A DNA stretch of 64,000 bases from assembly GCF_030409325.1 (NCBI RefSeq), contig NZ_JAUFPR010000004.1:791548-855547 (forward strand), read 5' to 3'. Below, in pieces: positions 1-7,584 of this stretch (its first letter is position 1; the number at the start of each line of letters is the position of its first letter). The stretch is from Mucilaginibacter aquaedulcis. GTDB taxonomy: Bacteria; Bacteroidota; Bacteroidia; Sphingobacteriales; Sphingobacteriaceae. Position numbers and translations under genes: made by a program. Under the pieces are notes generated by a model. It had not been told where the DNA came from and did not search any database. It was given only the letters and a program-made list of their open reading frames with translations.

Positions 1-96
1 GAAGCACAACGCTTCAGGGATATCACCCAAGGTACAGATAACGCACTTTACGCAGTAACCGACCAGGGAAAATTGTATAGGATTGACCGCGAATAA
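1..96 (+). CDS. C-terminus of PQQ-dependent sugar dehydrogenase-like protein (partial)
   Basis: The window opens inside a reading frame that ends with TAA at 94-96. The 31 visible residues contain RDITQGTDNALYAVTDQG followed by LYRI, which resembles the last beta-propeller blade of soluble PQQ-dependent glucose/aldose sugar dehydrogenases (typically RDVRQGPDGALYVLTD then LYRI). In that family the enzyme oxidises sugars in the periplasm using PQQ. The start, signal peptide and catalytic residues lie outside the window, so the family call rests on this short C-terminal motif only. It is followed by a 129-base gap before the next gene on the same strand. Confidence 0.5.
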   Translation, partial: EAQRFRDITQGTDNALYAVTDQGKLYRIDRE

Positions 97-225
97 ATTC
101 TTAAAAAGATGGACGATTGGTAAGCGGCACACTGATTTTTCTTAAGTAGCTCCTATTATCGAAAAAACGGGTAATATGTAAATCCGACAAGCAAAGGCAT
201 GTTTTAAAAGAATAAAAGTTCTTAA

Positions 226-1374
226 ATGATGAAAAATCTTCAAAAATTAGCTATATATCTCTGCCTTTCATTCGCCATGAGTTTATCAGTTTACGGCCAA
301 CAAAAGAATACAGGCGAGTTATCGCTATCTGCCCGGCAGATAGCCATCGTACCTATCGCAGCATTTGCCGCTAAGGGAGATCAGGACAATCTAAAAAATG
401 CTTTAGACCAGGGTTTGGAAGCAGGTTTGACGGTAAGCGAAATCAAAGAAATCTTAGTCCAGTTATATGCTTATGCTGGTTTTCCGAGAAGTTTGAATGC
501 TATCACTACTTTTCAAACAGTTATAAATACCAGAAAAAATAAAAACGTAGCATCTATTGAAGGCAGAAAACCAGGAAAGGTCAACTTTAGTAGCAATAAA
601 TATCAGTTTGGTAAAGATGTTCAGGCAAAACTAACTGGAAGATCAGCGAATTCTACCCAGGATTTTGTTCCCGTGATTGATACATTTTTAAAGGAACACC
701 TATTTGCTGATATCTTCGGAAGAGATAACCTTGATTTTCAAAGTCGGGAAATAGCCACTATTTCAATTCTGGCCAGCATAGGCAATGCCGAAAATCAGCT
801 TCGCAGTCATCTGGGTGTAGGCAGAAATACAGGCCTTACGGAGTTACAATTGAGGGAAATAGCTAATAAATTGTCGGCAAGCGTTGGTAATGAAGCGGGC
901 AATTCTGCTACAAAAATTATAGATATCATGTTTAGTCGCGTCAATAGTCCCACAGATCTCACTGCCGACCAAACGCTTTCAATTGCCCCCACCTTTCCTA
1001 AGGGCGATAAAGTATCAGGAGGTAACTTTAGCGGTGATGTATGGGTCAATAGTTTGGCCACCATAAATATGACCATTGCCAACACTTCAGTTGGCAATGT
1101 TACCTTCGCTCCAAAATCGCGTACTAAATGGCACAGACACCCATCAGGTCAAATATTGCTTGTTACAGACGGAATAGGTTATTACCAGGAAAAGGGCCAG
1201 GCCGTTCGCTTGATCCGAAAAGGTGATGTCGTAAATTGTCCTCCTAATATTGCTCATTGGCATGGTGCAACACCAGATAGCTCTATGTCGCATATCACGC
1301 TCGGATTTGATAACGGCAAGGGCCGGGTAGAATGGTTAGGGAGCGTTACAGATGAAGAATACATGCTAAAGTGA
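226..1374 (+). CDS. Secreted carboxymuconolactone decarboxylase-like / cupin fusion protein
   Basis: A 382-residue protein. A signal peptide is visible (residues 1-25, ending VYGQQ). Two carboxymuconolactone-decarboxylase (CMD/AhpD-fold) repeats follow: residues about 40-110 (containing YAYAGFPRSLNAI) and about 165-245 (REIATISILASIGN). A cupin domain occupies about 285-375, with metal-ligand-like histidines in WHRHPSGQ and AHWHG. The CMD repeats lack the CxxC pair of AhpD peroxidases, so a gamma-CMD-like or purely structural role fits better than peroxidase activity. The cupin probably binds a metal. The protein should be periplasmic, which is unusual for a ring-cleavage lactone decarboxylase, so the substrate is unknown. 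ATG 226 and ATG 229 are adjacent; I keep the first. Confidence 0.8.
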   Translation: MMKNLQKLAIYLCLSFAMSLSVYGQQKNTGELSLSARQIAIVPIAAFAAKGDQDNLKNALDQGLEAGLTVSEIKEILVQLYAYAGFPRSLNAITTFQTVINTRKNKNVASIEGRKPGKVNFSSNKYQFGKDVQAKLTGRSANSTQDFVPVIDTFLKEHLFADIFGRDNLDFQSREIATISILASIGNAENQLRSHLGVGRNTGLTELQLREIANKLSASVGNEAGNSATKIIDIMFSRVNSPTDLTADQTLSIAPTFPKGDKVSGGNFSGDVWVNSLATINMTIANTSVGNVTFAPKSRTKWHRHPSGQILLVTDGIGYYQEKGQAVRLIRKGDVVNCPPNIAHWHGATPDSSMSHITLGFDNGKGRVEWLGSVTDEEYMLK

Positions 1375-1694
1375 AAAAGAAAATCTGATTTGGTTCCAGA
1401 GAATGGGCTCGAATCAGCGAGTTTCTCAACAACAGAAGTCACCCACCGAGCAAAACTCGACTCCCGCCGCTCCTTTATCATCTTTATAAGTTTTTCAAAG
1501 TGCATTATATTGCTCTATTTATTACAAATATATTACTATAGTTGCAATAACATTAAATAGTGCAGCATATTGCTCTTTTATAACGTAGATTATCTACAGA
1601 GGTTTTTTGTTTTCATGTATATTGCCAATTAAAGCCATGCAAATTGAAAGTTTTTTCTATGTAAATTGTAACTTTGTCTGTAATTTCATAAGAG
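1375..1694. other. Gene-free spacer with a 60-bp-spaced direct repeat
   Basis: This stretch has no convincing gene. It contains two near-identical copies of a motif, AGTGCAnnATATTGCTCT, at 1499-1516 and 1559-1576 (two differing positions), in AT-rich DNA just upstream of the DUF4143 ATPase gene. The minus-strand frame across 1254-1505 is open but overlaps the end of the CMD/cupin gene and has no recognisable domain, so I do not call it. Confidence 0.5.
1669..1676 (+). promoter_or_regulatory. Bacteroidota -7 promoter box (TAACTTTG)
   Basis: TAACTTTG fits the Bacteroidota housekeeping -7 element TAnnTTTG exactly and lies 18 bases before the ATG of the DUF4143 ATPase. A TTG at 1644-1646 sits 22 bases further upstream and could serve as the -33 element. 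Confidence 0.5.
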
Positions 1695-2858
1695 ATGAGC
1701 AAATTTATACCAAGGCAGATAGCACCTATTATTAAGGCCCAACAAACAAAATTTCCTGTTTTAGCTGTTACTGGTCCCCGGCAATCAGGTAAGACAACCT
1801 TATTAAAAGAGCTTTTTAGTGATTATCGTTATGTAACACTGGAAAATCCAAATACACGTTCATTCGCATTAGAAGATCCTATTGCTTTTTTGAATCAATA
1901 CGATCAGAAAGTTATTTTGGATGAGGTGCAACGAGCGCCAGCTTTGTTTTCTTATATACAGAGCAGGGTTGATGAATCCAAAATAATGGGACAATATATT
2001 CTATCGGGCTCACAAAACTTCCATTTGTTAAATAGCATTACTCAAACCCTGGCCGGCAGGGTAGCCCTATTCAAATTACTCCCTTTGGATTTTACTGAAT
2101 TAAAGCGTGATGACTTATTAGCAGATTCCTATATCCAAACCTGCGTTAAGGGTTTCTATCCGGCTATTTTCGACAGGGATATTGACCCTGTTATTTTTTA
2201 TGCAAATTACATTCAAACCTATATAGAAAAAGATGTAACAGAATTAATGAATATCAGGGACTTGAAACTTTTTAGGACATTCTTAGGTTTGTGTGCAGGG
2301 CGTGCAGGGCAATTATTAAATTTCAGCGCCTTAGCTAATGAGTGCGATATTTCACATACAACCGCTAAAGCTTGGTTATCTATACTCGAAAGCAGCTACA
2401 TTATATTTCTTTTGCAGCCTTATCATCAAAACTTTAATAAGCGCCTGGTCAAAAGCCCCAAATTGTATTTTTACGATACCGGCCTGTTAAATCATTTGTT
2501 AGGAATAAGAACTGCTGAAGAATTGGAAGAAAACAGATTGAAAGGGCACATATTTGAGAATATGATACTGGCTGAATATCAAAAAAAGAACCATCACTTA
2601 TATCTGCATCAGGATTATTATTTCTGGCAGGATAGTAATGCGCACGAGGTTGATCTGCTGACGACGAAAGGGCAAGGTTTTTCCATTTTTGAGATCAAGG
2701 CAACTCAAACTATTAGTGCCGGATTATTTAAAGAAATGGATCGCTTTGAAGAAATTGCTGCTCCAGCCGAAGTAAATAAGACATTGATCTATGGCGGCGC
2801 TGAAAATGAAAAAAGAACAAAATATAATGTGCTCAGCTGGAAAAATGCTTCAGAATAA
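1695..2858 (+). CDS. AAA-family ATPase with DUF4143 domain
   Basis: A 387-residue cytoplasmic ATPase. The Walker A motif GPRQSGKT is at residues 27-34 and Walker B VILDEVQ at 73-79, followed by a DUF4143 C-terminal domain from about residue 200. Near the C-terminus HEVDLL then FEIKAT give the D...ExK spacing of a PD-(D/E)XK nuclease-like fold, which is typical of DUF4143. These widespread proteins have no settled function; some have been discussed as mobile or defence-linked because they occur as scattered paralogues. A promoter box lies directly upstream and no partner gene follows. A tRNA fragment lies about 320 bases downstream, so this gene may belong to an inserted segment (inference). 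Confidence 0.85.
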   Translation: MSKFIPRQIAPIIKAQQTKFPVLAVTGPRQSGKTTLLKELFSDYRYVTLENPNTRSFALEDPIAFLNQYDQKVILDEVQRAPALFSYIQSRVDESKIMGQYILSGSQNFHLLNSITQTLAGRVALFKLLPLDFTELKRDDLLADSYIQTCVKGFYPAIFDRDIDPVIFYANYIQTYIEKDVTELMNIRDLKLFRTFLGLCAGRAGQLLNFSALANECDISHTTAKAWLSILESSYIIFLLQPYHQNFNKRLVKSPKLYFYDTGLLNHLLGIRTAEELEENRLKGHIFENMILAEYQKKNHHLYLHQDYYFWQDSNAHEVDLLTTKGQGFSIFEIKATQTISAGLFKEMDRFEEIAAPAEVNKTLIYGGAENEKRTKYNVLSWKNASE

Positions 2859-3179
2859 GGAGCGTTAATTAGGCGTTAAGCTGTTTTATTAACTTGATCT
2901 TCCAAATTGGAACAACAAGTTATGCAGTTATAAAAAATAACAACTACCTGTATTTACCTGTAAATTTAATACCAATGGGTTCACGTGGTGCGTTGTTTTA
3001 AAGATAGCATAATACAGTCTTTTTGTCACATTACAATTGTTAGGTTTTTCAATATTTTGTATCTTCGTTAAGTAAGATTTGCAAATAAAAATAATCTGCA
3101 TCAAAAAATGGTTGGTAATTCGGTGCGTAGCCAATTTTAAACCATATAAAATATTGTAAGCCAATTGGTTAAGAATCGC
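2859..3179. other. Gene-free AT-rich spacer
   Basis: No supported gene. The only long open frames are short minus-strand frames without domain signal. The palindrome CCAATTGG occurs at 3161-3168 just before the tRNA fragment. No promoter box was recognised. Confidence 0.4.
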
Positions 3180-3201
3180 GTTCGATTCCCCTACGGGCTA
3201 C
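3180..3201 (+). other. tRNA 3'-end fragment (possible attachment-site scar)
   Basis: GTTCGATTCCCC then TACGGGCTAC has the form of the T-loop and 3' acceptor strand of a bacterial tRNA, most like a tRNA-Arg 3' end. The 5' half of the T-stem does not pair (TCGCG against CCCCT), and no D-arm or anticodon arm exists upstream, so this is not a complete tRNA. A Rho-independent terminator follows at once, as expected behind a tRNA gene. Isolated 3' tRNA ends with such a break point usually mark the att site of an integrated element. No integrase is visible in the window, so this remains an inference. Confidence 0.45.
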
Positions 3202-3202
3202 G

Positions 3203-3233
3203 AAGCCGCTTTACGAAAGTAGAGCGGCTTTTT
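3203..3233 (+). terminator. Rho-independent terminator behind the tRNA fragment
   Basis: The stem AAGCCGCT (3203-3210) pairs with AGCGGCTT (3223-3230). An inner TAC/GTA stem closes a GAAA tetraloop, and TTT follows. It lies 1 base after the tRNA fragment. Confidence 0.7.
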
Positions 3234-3312
3234 GCTTTTACTATCAATCAGAATTCACAGCTATTAACCGATAAAACAAGGGTATTTGTAAAATGCTCAA
3301 AAACAGATATTT

Positions 3313-4188
3313 TTACTTTAGAAAGCCATTCAGGTAACTTAATATCGTGTTCGTTTGCATCATCAGGCTAACATGCCCCTGCCCGGGAACGATAGCCAAT
3401 TGCGATTTTGGCATTTTACCAAAATCAGCAAAAACGGCACCGCCCAATAATTTATAGGTTTTTATCAACTCAATTTTGTCCAGTCCGTCATTGTCGCCGG
3501 CTACGATCAGTACCGGTGCAGAAATTTTTGCAATGTTTGCATCACCAAAGTCAAATGGCTCCTGGGCAGAAGCTATCATCTGCTCTAAAAACTTTGTCCA
3601 TTTTGTTTTATCGGGCGCTACAGCATCATAGGCCGCTTTCATTGGGGTGTTGGAAAGAAATTCGGGTTTCATGCCTTTAAAAGCATTGTTTACTTCAGGC
3701 ATCCAGCCGCTGCTTTTATACGTTGAAGAAATGATCACTAATTTTCTTAACCGTTTTGGGCTTTGTATAGCAAACTTATAGGCTATTGCCCCTCCAAAAC
3801 TATAACCTACTACATCGGCACTGTCAATTTTCAGGTGATCCATTACCCCCACCACGTCACTTGCTAAAGTAGCGTGCGATAATTTTCTGTCAGCGTATGG
3901 CGTATGTCCGTGCCCTTGCAATTCAATAGCAATCACTTTCCTGTTTTTTGATAGCTCGGGTATCAACTGTCCCCAGTTTCCTTCAATTGTCATAAAAGCA
4001 CCGTGCAGTAAAACTACTGGTCTACCCTCGCCATATACTTCGTAATAAACTTTTATGCCATTGACAGGTACGTATCCGCTGTCGGCAGGTTTACTTTGCT
4101 GGCCCTTTGACCGAAATGCTGTAAAACAAAGCATCATGATCATGAATATCAATTTAGGGCCGTTTGATCTTATAAATTCTCTTTTCAT
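3313..4188 (-). CDS. Secreted alpha/beta hydrolase
   Basis: A 291-residue alpha/beta-hydrolase-fold protein with an N-terminal hydrophobic segment (about residues 12-30, ending SKGQQ) that looks like a signal peptide, so it is probably periplasmic. The oxyanion-hole segment LLHGAF is at 60-65, the nucleophile elbow GYSFGG places Ser130, the acid is probably Asp234 in GDNDG, and the catalytic histidine is His272 in GQGH. Substrate cannot be predicted; esterases and hydrolases acting on small esters are typical of this family. It is monocistronic, and its stop lies about 80 bases from the tRNA-fragment terminator. Confidence 0.85.
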   Translation of the reverse strand: MKREFIRSNGPKLIFMIMMLCFTAFRSKGQQSKPADSGYVPVNGIKVYYEVYGEGRPVVLLHGAFMTIEGNWGQLIPELSKNRKVIAIELQGHGHTPYADRKLSHATLASDVVGVMDHLKIDSADVVGYSFGGAIAYKFAIQSPKRLRKLVIISSTYKSSGWMPEVNNAFKGMKPEFLSNTPMKAAYDAVAPDKTKWTKFLEQMIASAQEPFDFGDANIAKISAPVLIVAGDNDGLDKIELIKTYKLLGGAVFADFGKMPKSQLAIVPGQGHVSLMMQTNTILSYLNGFLK

Positions 4189-4338
4189 AAAACAATGTTT
4201 AAATTTTATTTATAATATAAAGATCGAACGTATTTCAGGATTTTGGCCTGTGCAAAAACGACAATTTGAGGGGTAAATCACGACAAGATATTGCTGATAA
4301 GTTCTGACTGTAAAAGCTTAGATACTTTCAGGTGTTTT

Positions 4339-4587
4339 TTATGCTAAGCCCCTTTCTTTTAGTAATCTTTCAAGCTCTTTATGTTTAGCCTTATTTTTAA
4401 CCGATATGGGTATATAAATCAATGGAAGAAAGCTTAACAGACCAAATCCATTTTTAACGGCACTGTAAACGGCAACACCAATCAGAAAGCCAAAGATCAC
4501 AGCATCGTAAATGTTAGTGGATTTGATTTTTTTTGCCTCCTGCAGTAATTCTTCGTTTGTTAACTCTGATAATTCTTTTTGGTTCAT
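4339..4587 (-). CDS. Small membrane protein, unknown function
   Basis: An 82-residue protein with a charged, helical N-terminus (residues 1-28, rich in Glu and Lys), then two hydrophobic stretches (about 29-45 and 49-62) and a basic C-terminal tail. The likely arrangement is two membrane helices with both ends in the cytoplasm. No family is recognised. It stands alone, and a strong hairpin terminator lies on its 5' side at 4775-4813. Confidence 0.65.
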   Translation of the reverse strand: MNQKELSELTNEELLQEAKKIKSTNIYDAVIFGFLIGVAVYSAVKNGFGLLSFLPLIYIPISVKNKAKHKELERLLKERGLA

Positions 4588-4774
4588 GGGTAATATTTGA
4601 GTGTTAAGTATAGGTAGTGTTATTCTGAGATGGCAGCTATCAGAGATCTTTAGAGCTGCAGTTATACTAAATTAAAAATTTACTTCGATAGAAAAAAGGC
4701 AGACCATTAATAGCCAGGGCGCTATAACCCATGCTTGATCAGATAGTTAAAAAAAGGATTTACGTGTGGGCTAT

Positions 4775-4813
4775 AAAGAAACGGCTTGCTGATTGTCAGC
4801 AAGCCGTTTCTTT
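4775..4813. terminator. Long bidirectional terminator hairpin
   Basis: A perfect 18-bp stem, 4775-4792 with 4796-4813, around a TTG loop. The stem begins with AAAGAAACGG and ends with CCGTTTCTTT, giving a T-rich tract on either strand. It ends the minus-strand GH51 gene. Confidence 0.8.
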
Positions 4814-4863
4814 GTTACAAATACTTTTCTGCAGACCGAACTGTTAAAAGCCTTACCCAAATT

Positions 4864-7302
4864 TTACTTCTTAAAACTTAAAATGGTGTAAGAATGGGCT
4901 GGAAAATCATATTGAATATTATCACCGGCCTTGGTTATCAGCCTTTTTACAGGCTTTATTTTTTCCGGTTCCAGAGGTGTGTTTTCGGCATCAGGATCGC
5001 CCGATAACGTAACTGTTTCTATTTGCGAACTTCGGTTTGCAAAGTTTTTCAAGGTTAAGCCAGCTTGTACATTTGCATTACCAGTATTCACTACGTGGAT
5101 GGCAATTGTTTTTCCATCGGTTGATCGTGTGGCCGTTACGTCAAGTTGGCTGTCTGCCTGCGCATCTACTCTTAATGGCAGATGGCTTGCCGCCGCCATT
5201 TGCTGCGCATAGAAAGGAGGCATTCCCCAAACCTGGTTGGGCGTAAAAAATATTTGTCCCTGATCCCAGTCGTTATCATTTTGCAGATAAGGCTGCAGCG
5301 CGTTGGCTGGGCATGATGTCAGAACAAAATCTCCATGTCGTCTTACAGCGTTAAGTGTGGTAGCATGGCCAAGCGCGCGCTGTAAGTTATGCAAGCCTCC
5401 GTTTTCTTCAAAAATGGTGCATTTTAAGGTTGTATTAGGATCCCATTTTTTGAACAGATCGTGCATGATCTGTAAATTGGTGTCGACACGTGCTCCGGCG
5501 TTAGCTTCGTCGGCATCGGTATGCAGATCCCAATAGGATGCTTTCCCGTTAATGGCATTAAATACCAATTCCATATTTGCAGATTTTGGCCGCCACCAGG
5601 CCGCGCATATTAGGTGAATTTCAGGATTTTTAGCATGTATAGCATTATAGAGTATATTAACCCGATCTGCATAATGCTGATAATCTTCTTTTTTATCTCC
5701 CCATATCACCTCTTCATTCCCAATTTCTATATATCGAAGCTTATAGGGTTTAGGATGCCCGGATTGCGCACGTTTTTTTCCTTCTGCTGATGCTGCATCA
5801 CCTGTAAGATATTCTATCATTTGTGAAATATCCTGAGCCGAGTCTTCTACATTGATAGCAAATGCGGGTTCAAATCCGGCAGCTTCACAAAATTTTAAAA
5901 ACTCCTCTATCCCAAACCCGTTGGAGCCGTACGGATACCAGTGCCCTTTATAGGGCGGGCGCTGGCTGGGCGTGCCTTTCATGTTTTTCCACTTATATTC
6001 GGGTGCGTTTACCATGGTGCCCCCATAGCGCAAAAAGTTAAGCCCCTCTTTTTGCATCATTGTACCTATATCTTCTCTGAACGGCAAGCCCTTGAATTTC
6101 ACGTTGTCGGTATTCATCAGGGTGGCCTGATCAATCCATAATTTGCCTTTGTTACTGATGTAAATCACAAAGCGAGAATTGGCATCTGATTGAGCCGATG
6201 TAAGCGAAAATGGATATTTTTTCCATGAGGCATCAATCTGCCCTATTTGGGCGGTGCTGTAAGTTGTTTTTCTATCGGCACTTTCAAGGGCCACTGTTAC
6301 CGGACCTGAAAAAGATTCGGCTTTAAGGTAAACCGAACCATCAAATTGCTGCCCTTTTTTAATTGCAATACCCCAGTGATTAAGGCCGCCATTGGCTACA
6401 CCAGCATTGCCTACACCACTAATAAACTGAATAACCTGTGATTGCCTGCCGGTGAAGGCATTGGTAGTATCAAGCGCATAACTGGCTTTGGCATTTTTGC
6501 TTACCGCTGTCCACTGAAAGGTTACCTGGGTGGCACTTTCCGGCTTTAGGGCATGATTAACCCTTACACCATTAACTGTGGTTATAAGGTTACTGAACGC
6601 TGCATCAGCATTATTAGCATAAATACCTATCTGGCCCGATAGTAAAGGATTTTCTGTATCTGTAAATGTTACGGCTGGTTGCTGCTGGTTGTTTGTGTAT
6701 AGTTTTATTTGCTCGCCCTTTAAATCAACGCGTAGACGAACACTATCGTTAATATCAAGTTCACCAGCACTCCGGGCAACTTCCTGCCATCCATTTAAAT
6801 ATTTTTTGATAACTATACGGCCACGGCCTTTAGATACCTCAATGGCATATCCTTTAGGAGTTGGGTTTCCGGGGATAACATTATTCGCCCTTACCAATAA
6901 CCCAGCGTTACGGGCCCTGCTGGCAAATGTTATTGTGGCTTCAATGCTTCCGTCTTTAATTATGGTTTTATTCTGAATAAGTTTAAAACCCGGCCCGGGG
7001 CTTGAACGATAGCCGTCTCCGCTAATTCTCCATTCTGCGGGGAGCTGAGTCCAGCCGGTAAGCGCATTGGCAGCGGCGGGCTCTTCAAAGCTTTCACCAA
7101 ACAGGCGCTGATTGTATAAGCCGCCATATATTTCATGATTCACATCTTCTGTACATGATCCGAACATGGCGGATGGAATGTTGTTCAGCACCTTGGCAGG
7201 ATCAACAGTTATTTGAGCCTTTTGTGCAATCACACTGATCGGTGCAGCGCAAAGTATAAAGGCTGATAGCCGGATAAATAAGGCGTTGTTTTTTAGGATC
7301 AT
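4864..7302 (-). CDS. Alpha-L-arabinofuranosidase, GH51, with carbohydrate-binding-like insert
   Basis: A secreted enzyme expected to release terminal L-arabinofuranose from arabinan or arabinoxylan side chains. I place the start at 7302, where MILKNNALF begins a clean signal peptide ending SVIAQ; a longer frame reaches 7392 but adds 30 non-signal residues. Of 812 residues, roughly 80-250 form a LamG/CBM-like jelly roll and about 255-400 a CBM4_9-like region. The GH51 barrel follows, with acid/base Glu in IEIGNEE (residue 530) and the nucleophile in IFEENGG (632 or 633), then a C-terminal beta sandwich. It diverges from the GH127 gene across a 282-base promoter region. Confidence 0.9.
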   Translation of the reverse strand: MILKNNALFIRLSAFILCAAPISVIAQKAQITVDPAKVLNNIPSAMFGSCTEDVNHEIYGGLYNQRLFGESFEEPAAANALTGWTQLPAEWRISGDGYRSSPGPGFKLIQNKTIIKDGSIEATITFASRARNAGLLVRANNVIPGNPTPKGYAIEVSKGRGRIVIKKYLNGWQEVARSAGELDINDSVRLRVDLKGEQIKLYTNNQQQPAVTFTDTENPLLSGQIGIYANNADAAFSNLITTVNGVRVNHALKPESATQVTFQWTAVSKNAKASYALDTTNAFTGRQSQVIQFISGVGNAGVANGGLNHWGIAIKKGQQFDGSVYLKAESFSGPVTVALESADRKTTYSTAQIGQIDASWKKYPFSLTSAQSDANSRFVIYISNKGKLWIDQATLMNTDNVKFKGLPFREDIGTMMQKEGLNFLRYGGTMVNAPEYKWKNMKGTPSQRPPYKGHWYPYGSNGFGIEEFLKFCEAAGFEPAFAINVEDSAQDISQMIEYLTGDAASAEGKKRAQSGHPKPYKLRYIEIGNEEVIWGDKKEDYQHYADRVNILYNAIHAKNPEIHLICAAWWRPKSANMELVFNAINGKASYWDLHTDADEANAGARVDTNLQIMHDLFKKWDPNTTLKCTIFEENGGLHNLQRALGHATTLNAVRRHGDFVLTSCPANALQPYLQNDNDWDQGQIFFTPNQVWGMPPFYAQQMAAASHLPLRVDAQADSQLDVTATRSTDGKTIAIHVVNTGNANVQAGLTLKNFANRSSQIETVTLSGDPDAENTPLEPEKIKPVKRLITKAGDNIQYDFPAHSYTILSFKK

Positions 7303-7584
7303 TGTAAATTTAGAAGAGGTAAAAGAGTATTGTTCAAATATGTTATTCCTGCACATCAATTGCTTGAACATAATTGATCTGTTTTTAATCAAATTTGACT
7401 AAACACCATATCCCGAAACTATTAGTCACTTTTAAAGGGTTGATCGATTTATAATGGGTTAAATGGCATTCATATCAAATGAGTGTAAGAAAAAGTTAAT
7501 ATTGTACAAAAAGTGATGATACATAAAGTTCAATTTGCAGACTGAATTAAACAAGCAAATTTTAATCTTTATAACCTTCTGCAG

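Noticed and set aside
1457..1473. A tmRNA/tRNA-like 3' end (CTCGACTCCCGCCGCTC)
   Set aside because: It resembles a T-loop end, but no pairing partner or T-stem is present and no terminator follows.
1254..1505. Minus-strand open frame of 83 codons
   Set aside because: It overlaps the end of the CMD/cupin gene on the other strand and has no recognisable domain.
3126..3202. A complete 77-nt tRNA with acceptor pairing CGTAGCC/GGCTACG
   Set aside because: The ends pair over 7 bp and the T-loop is tRNA-like, but no D-arm or anticodon stem-loop can be drawn and the T-stem fails; I keep only the 3' fragment.
7303..7392. Longer N-terminus for the GH51 enzyme
   Set aside because: The extra 30 residues precede a good signal peptide and would block export; the start at 7302 is preferred.
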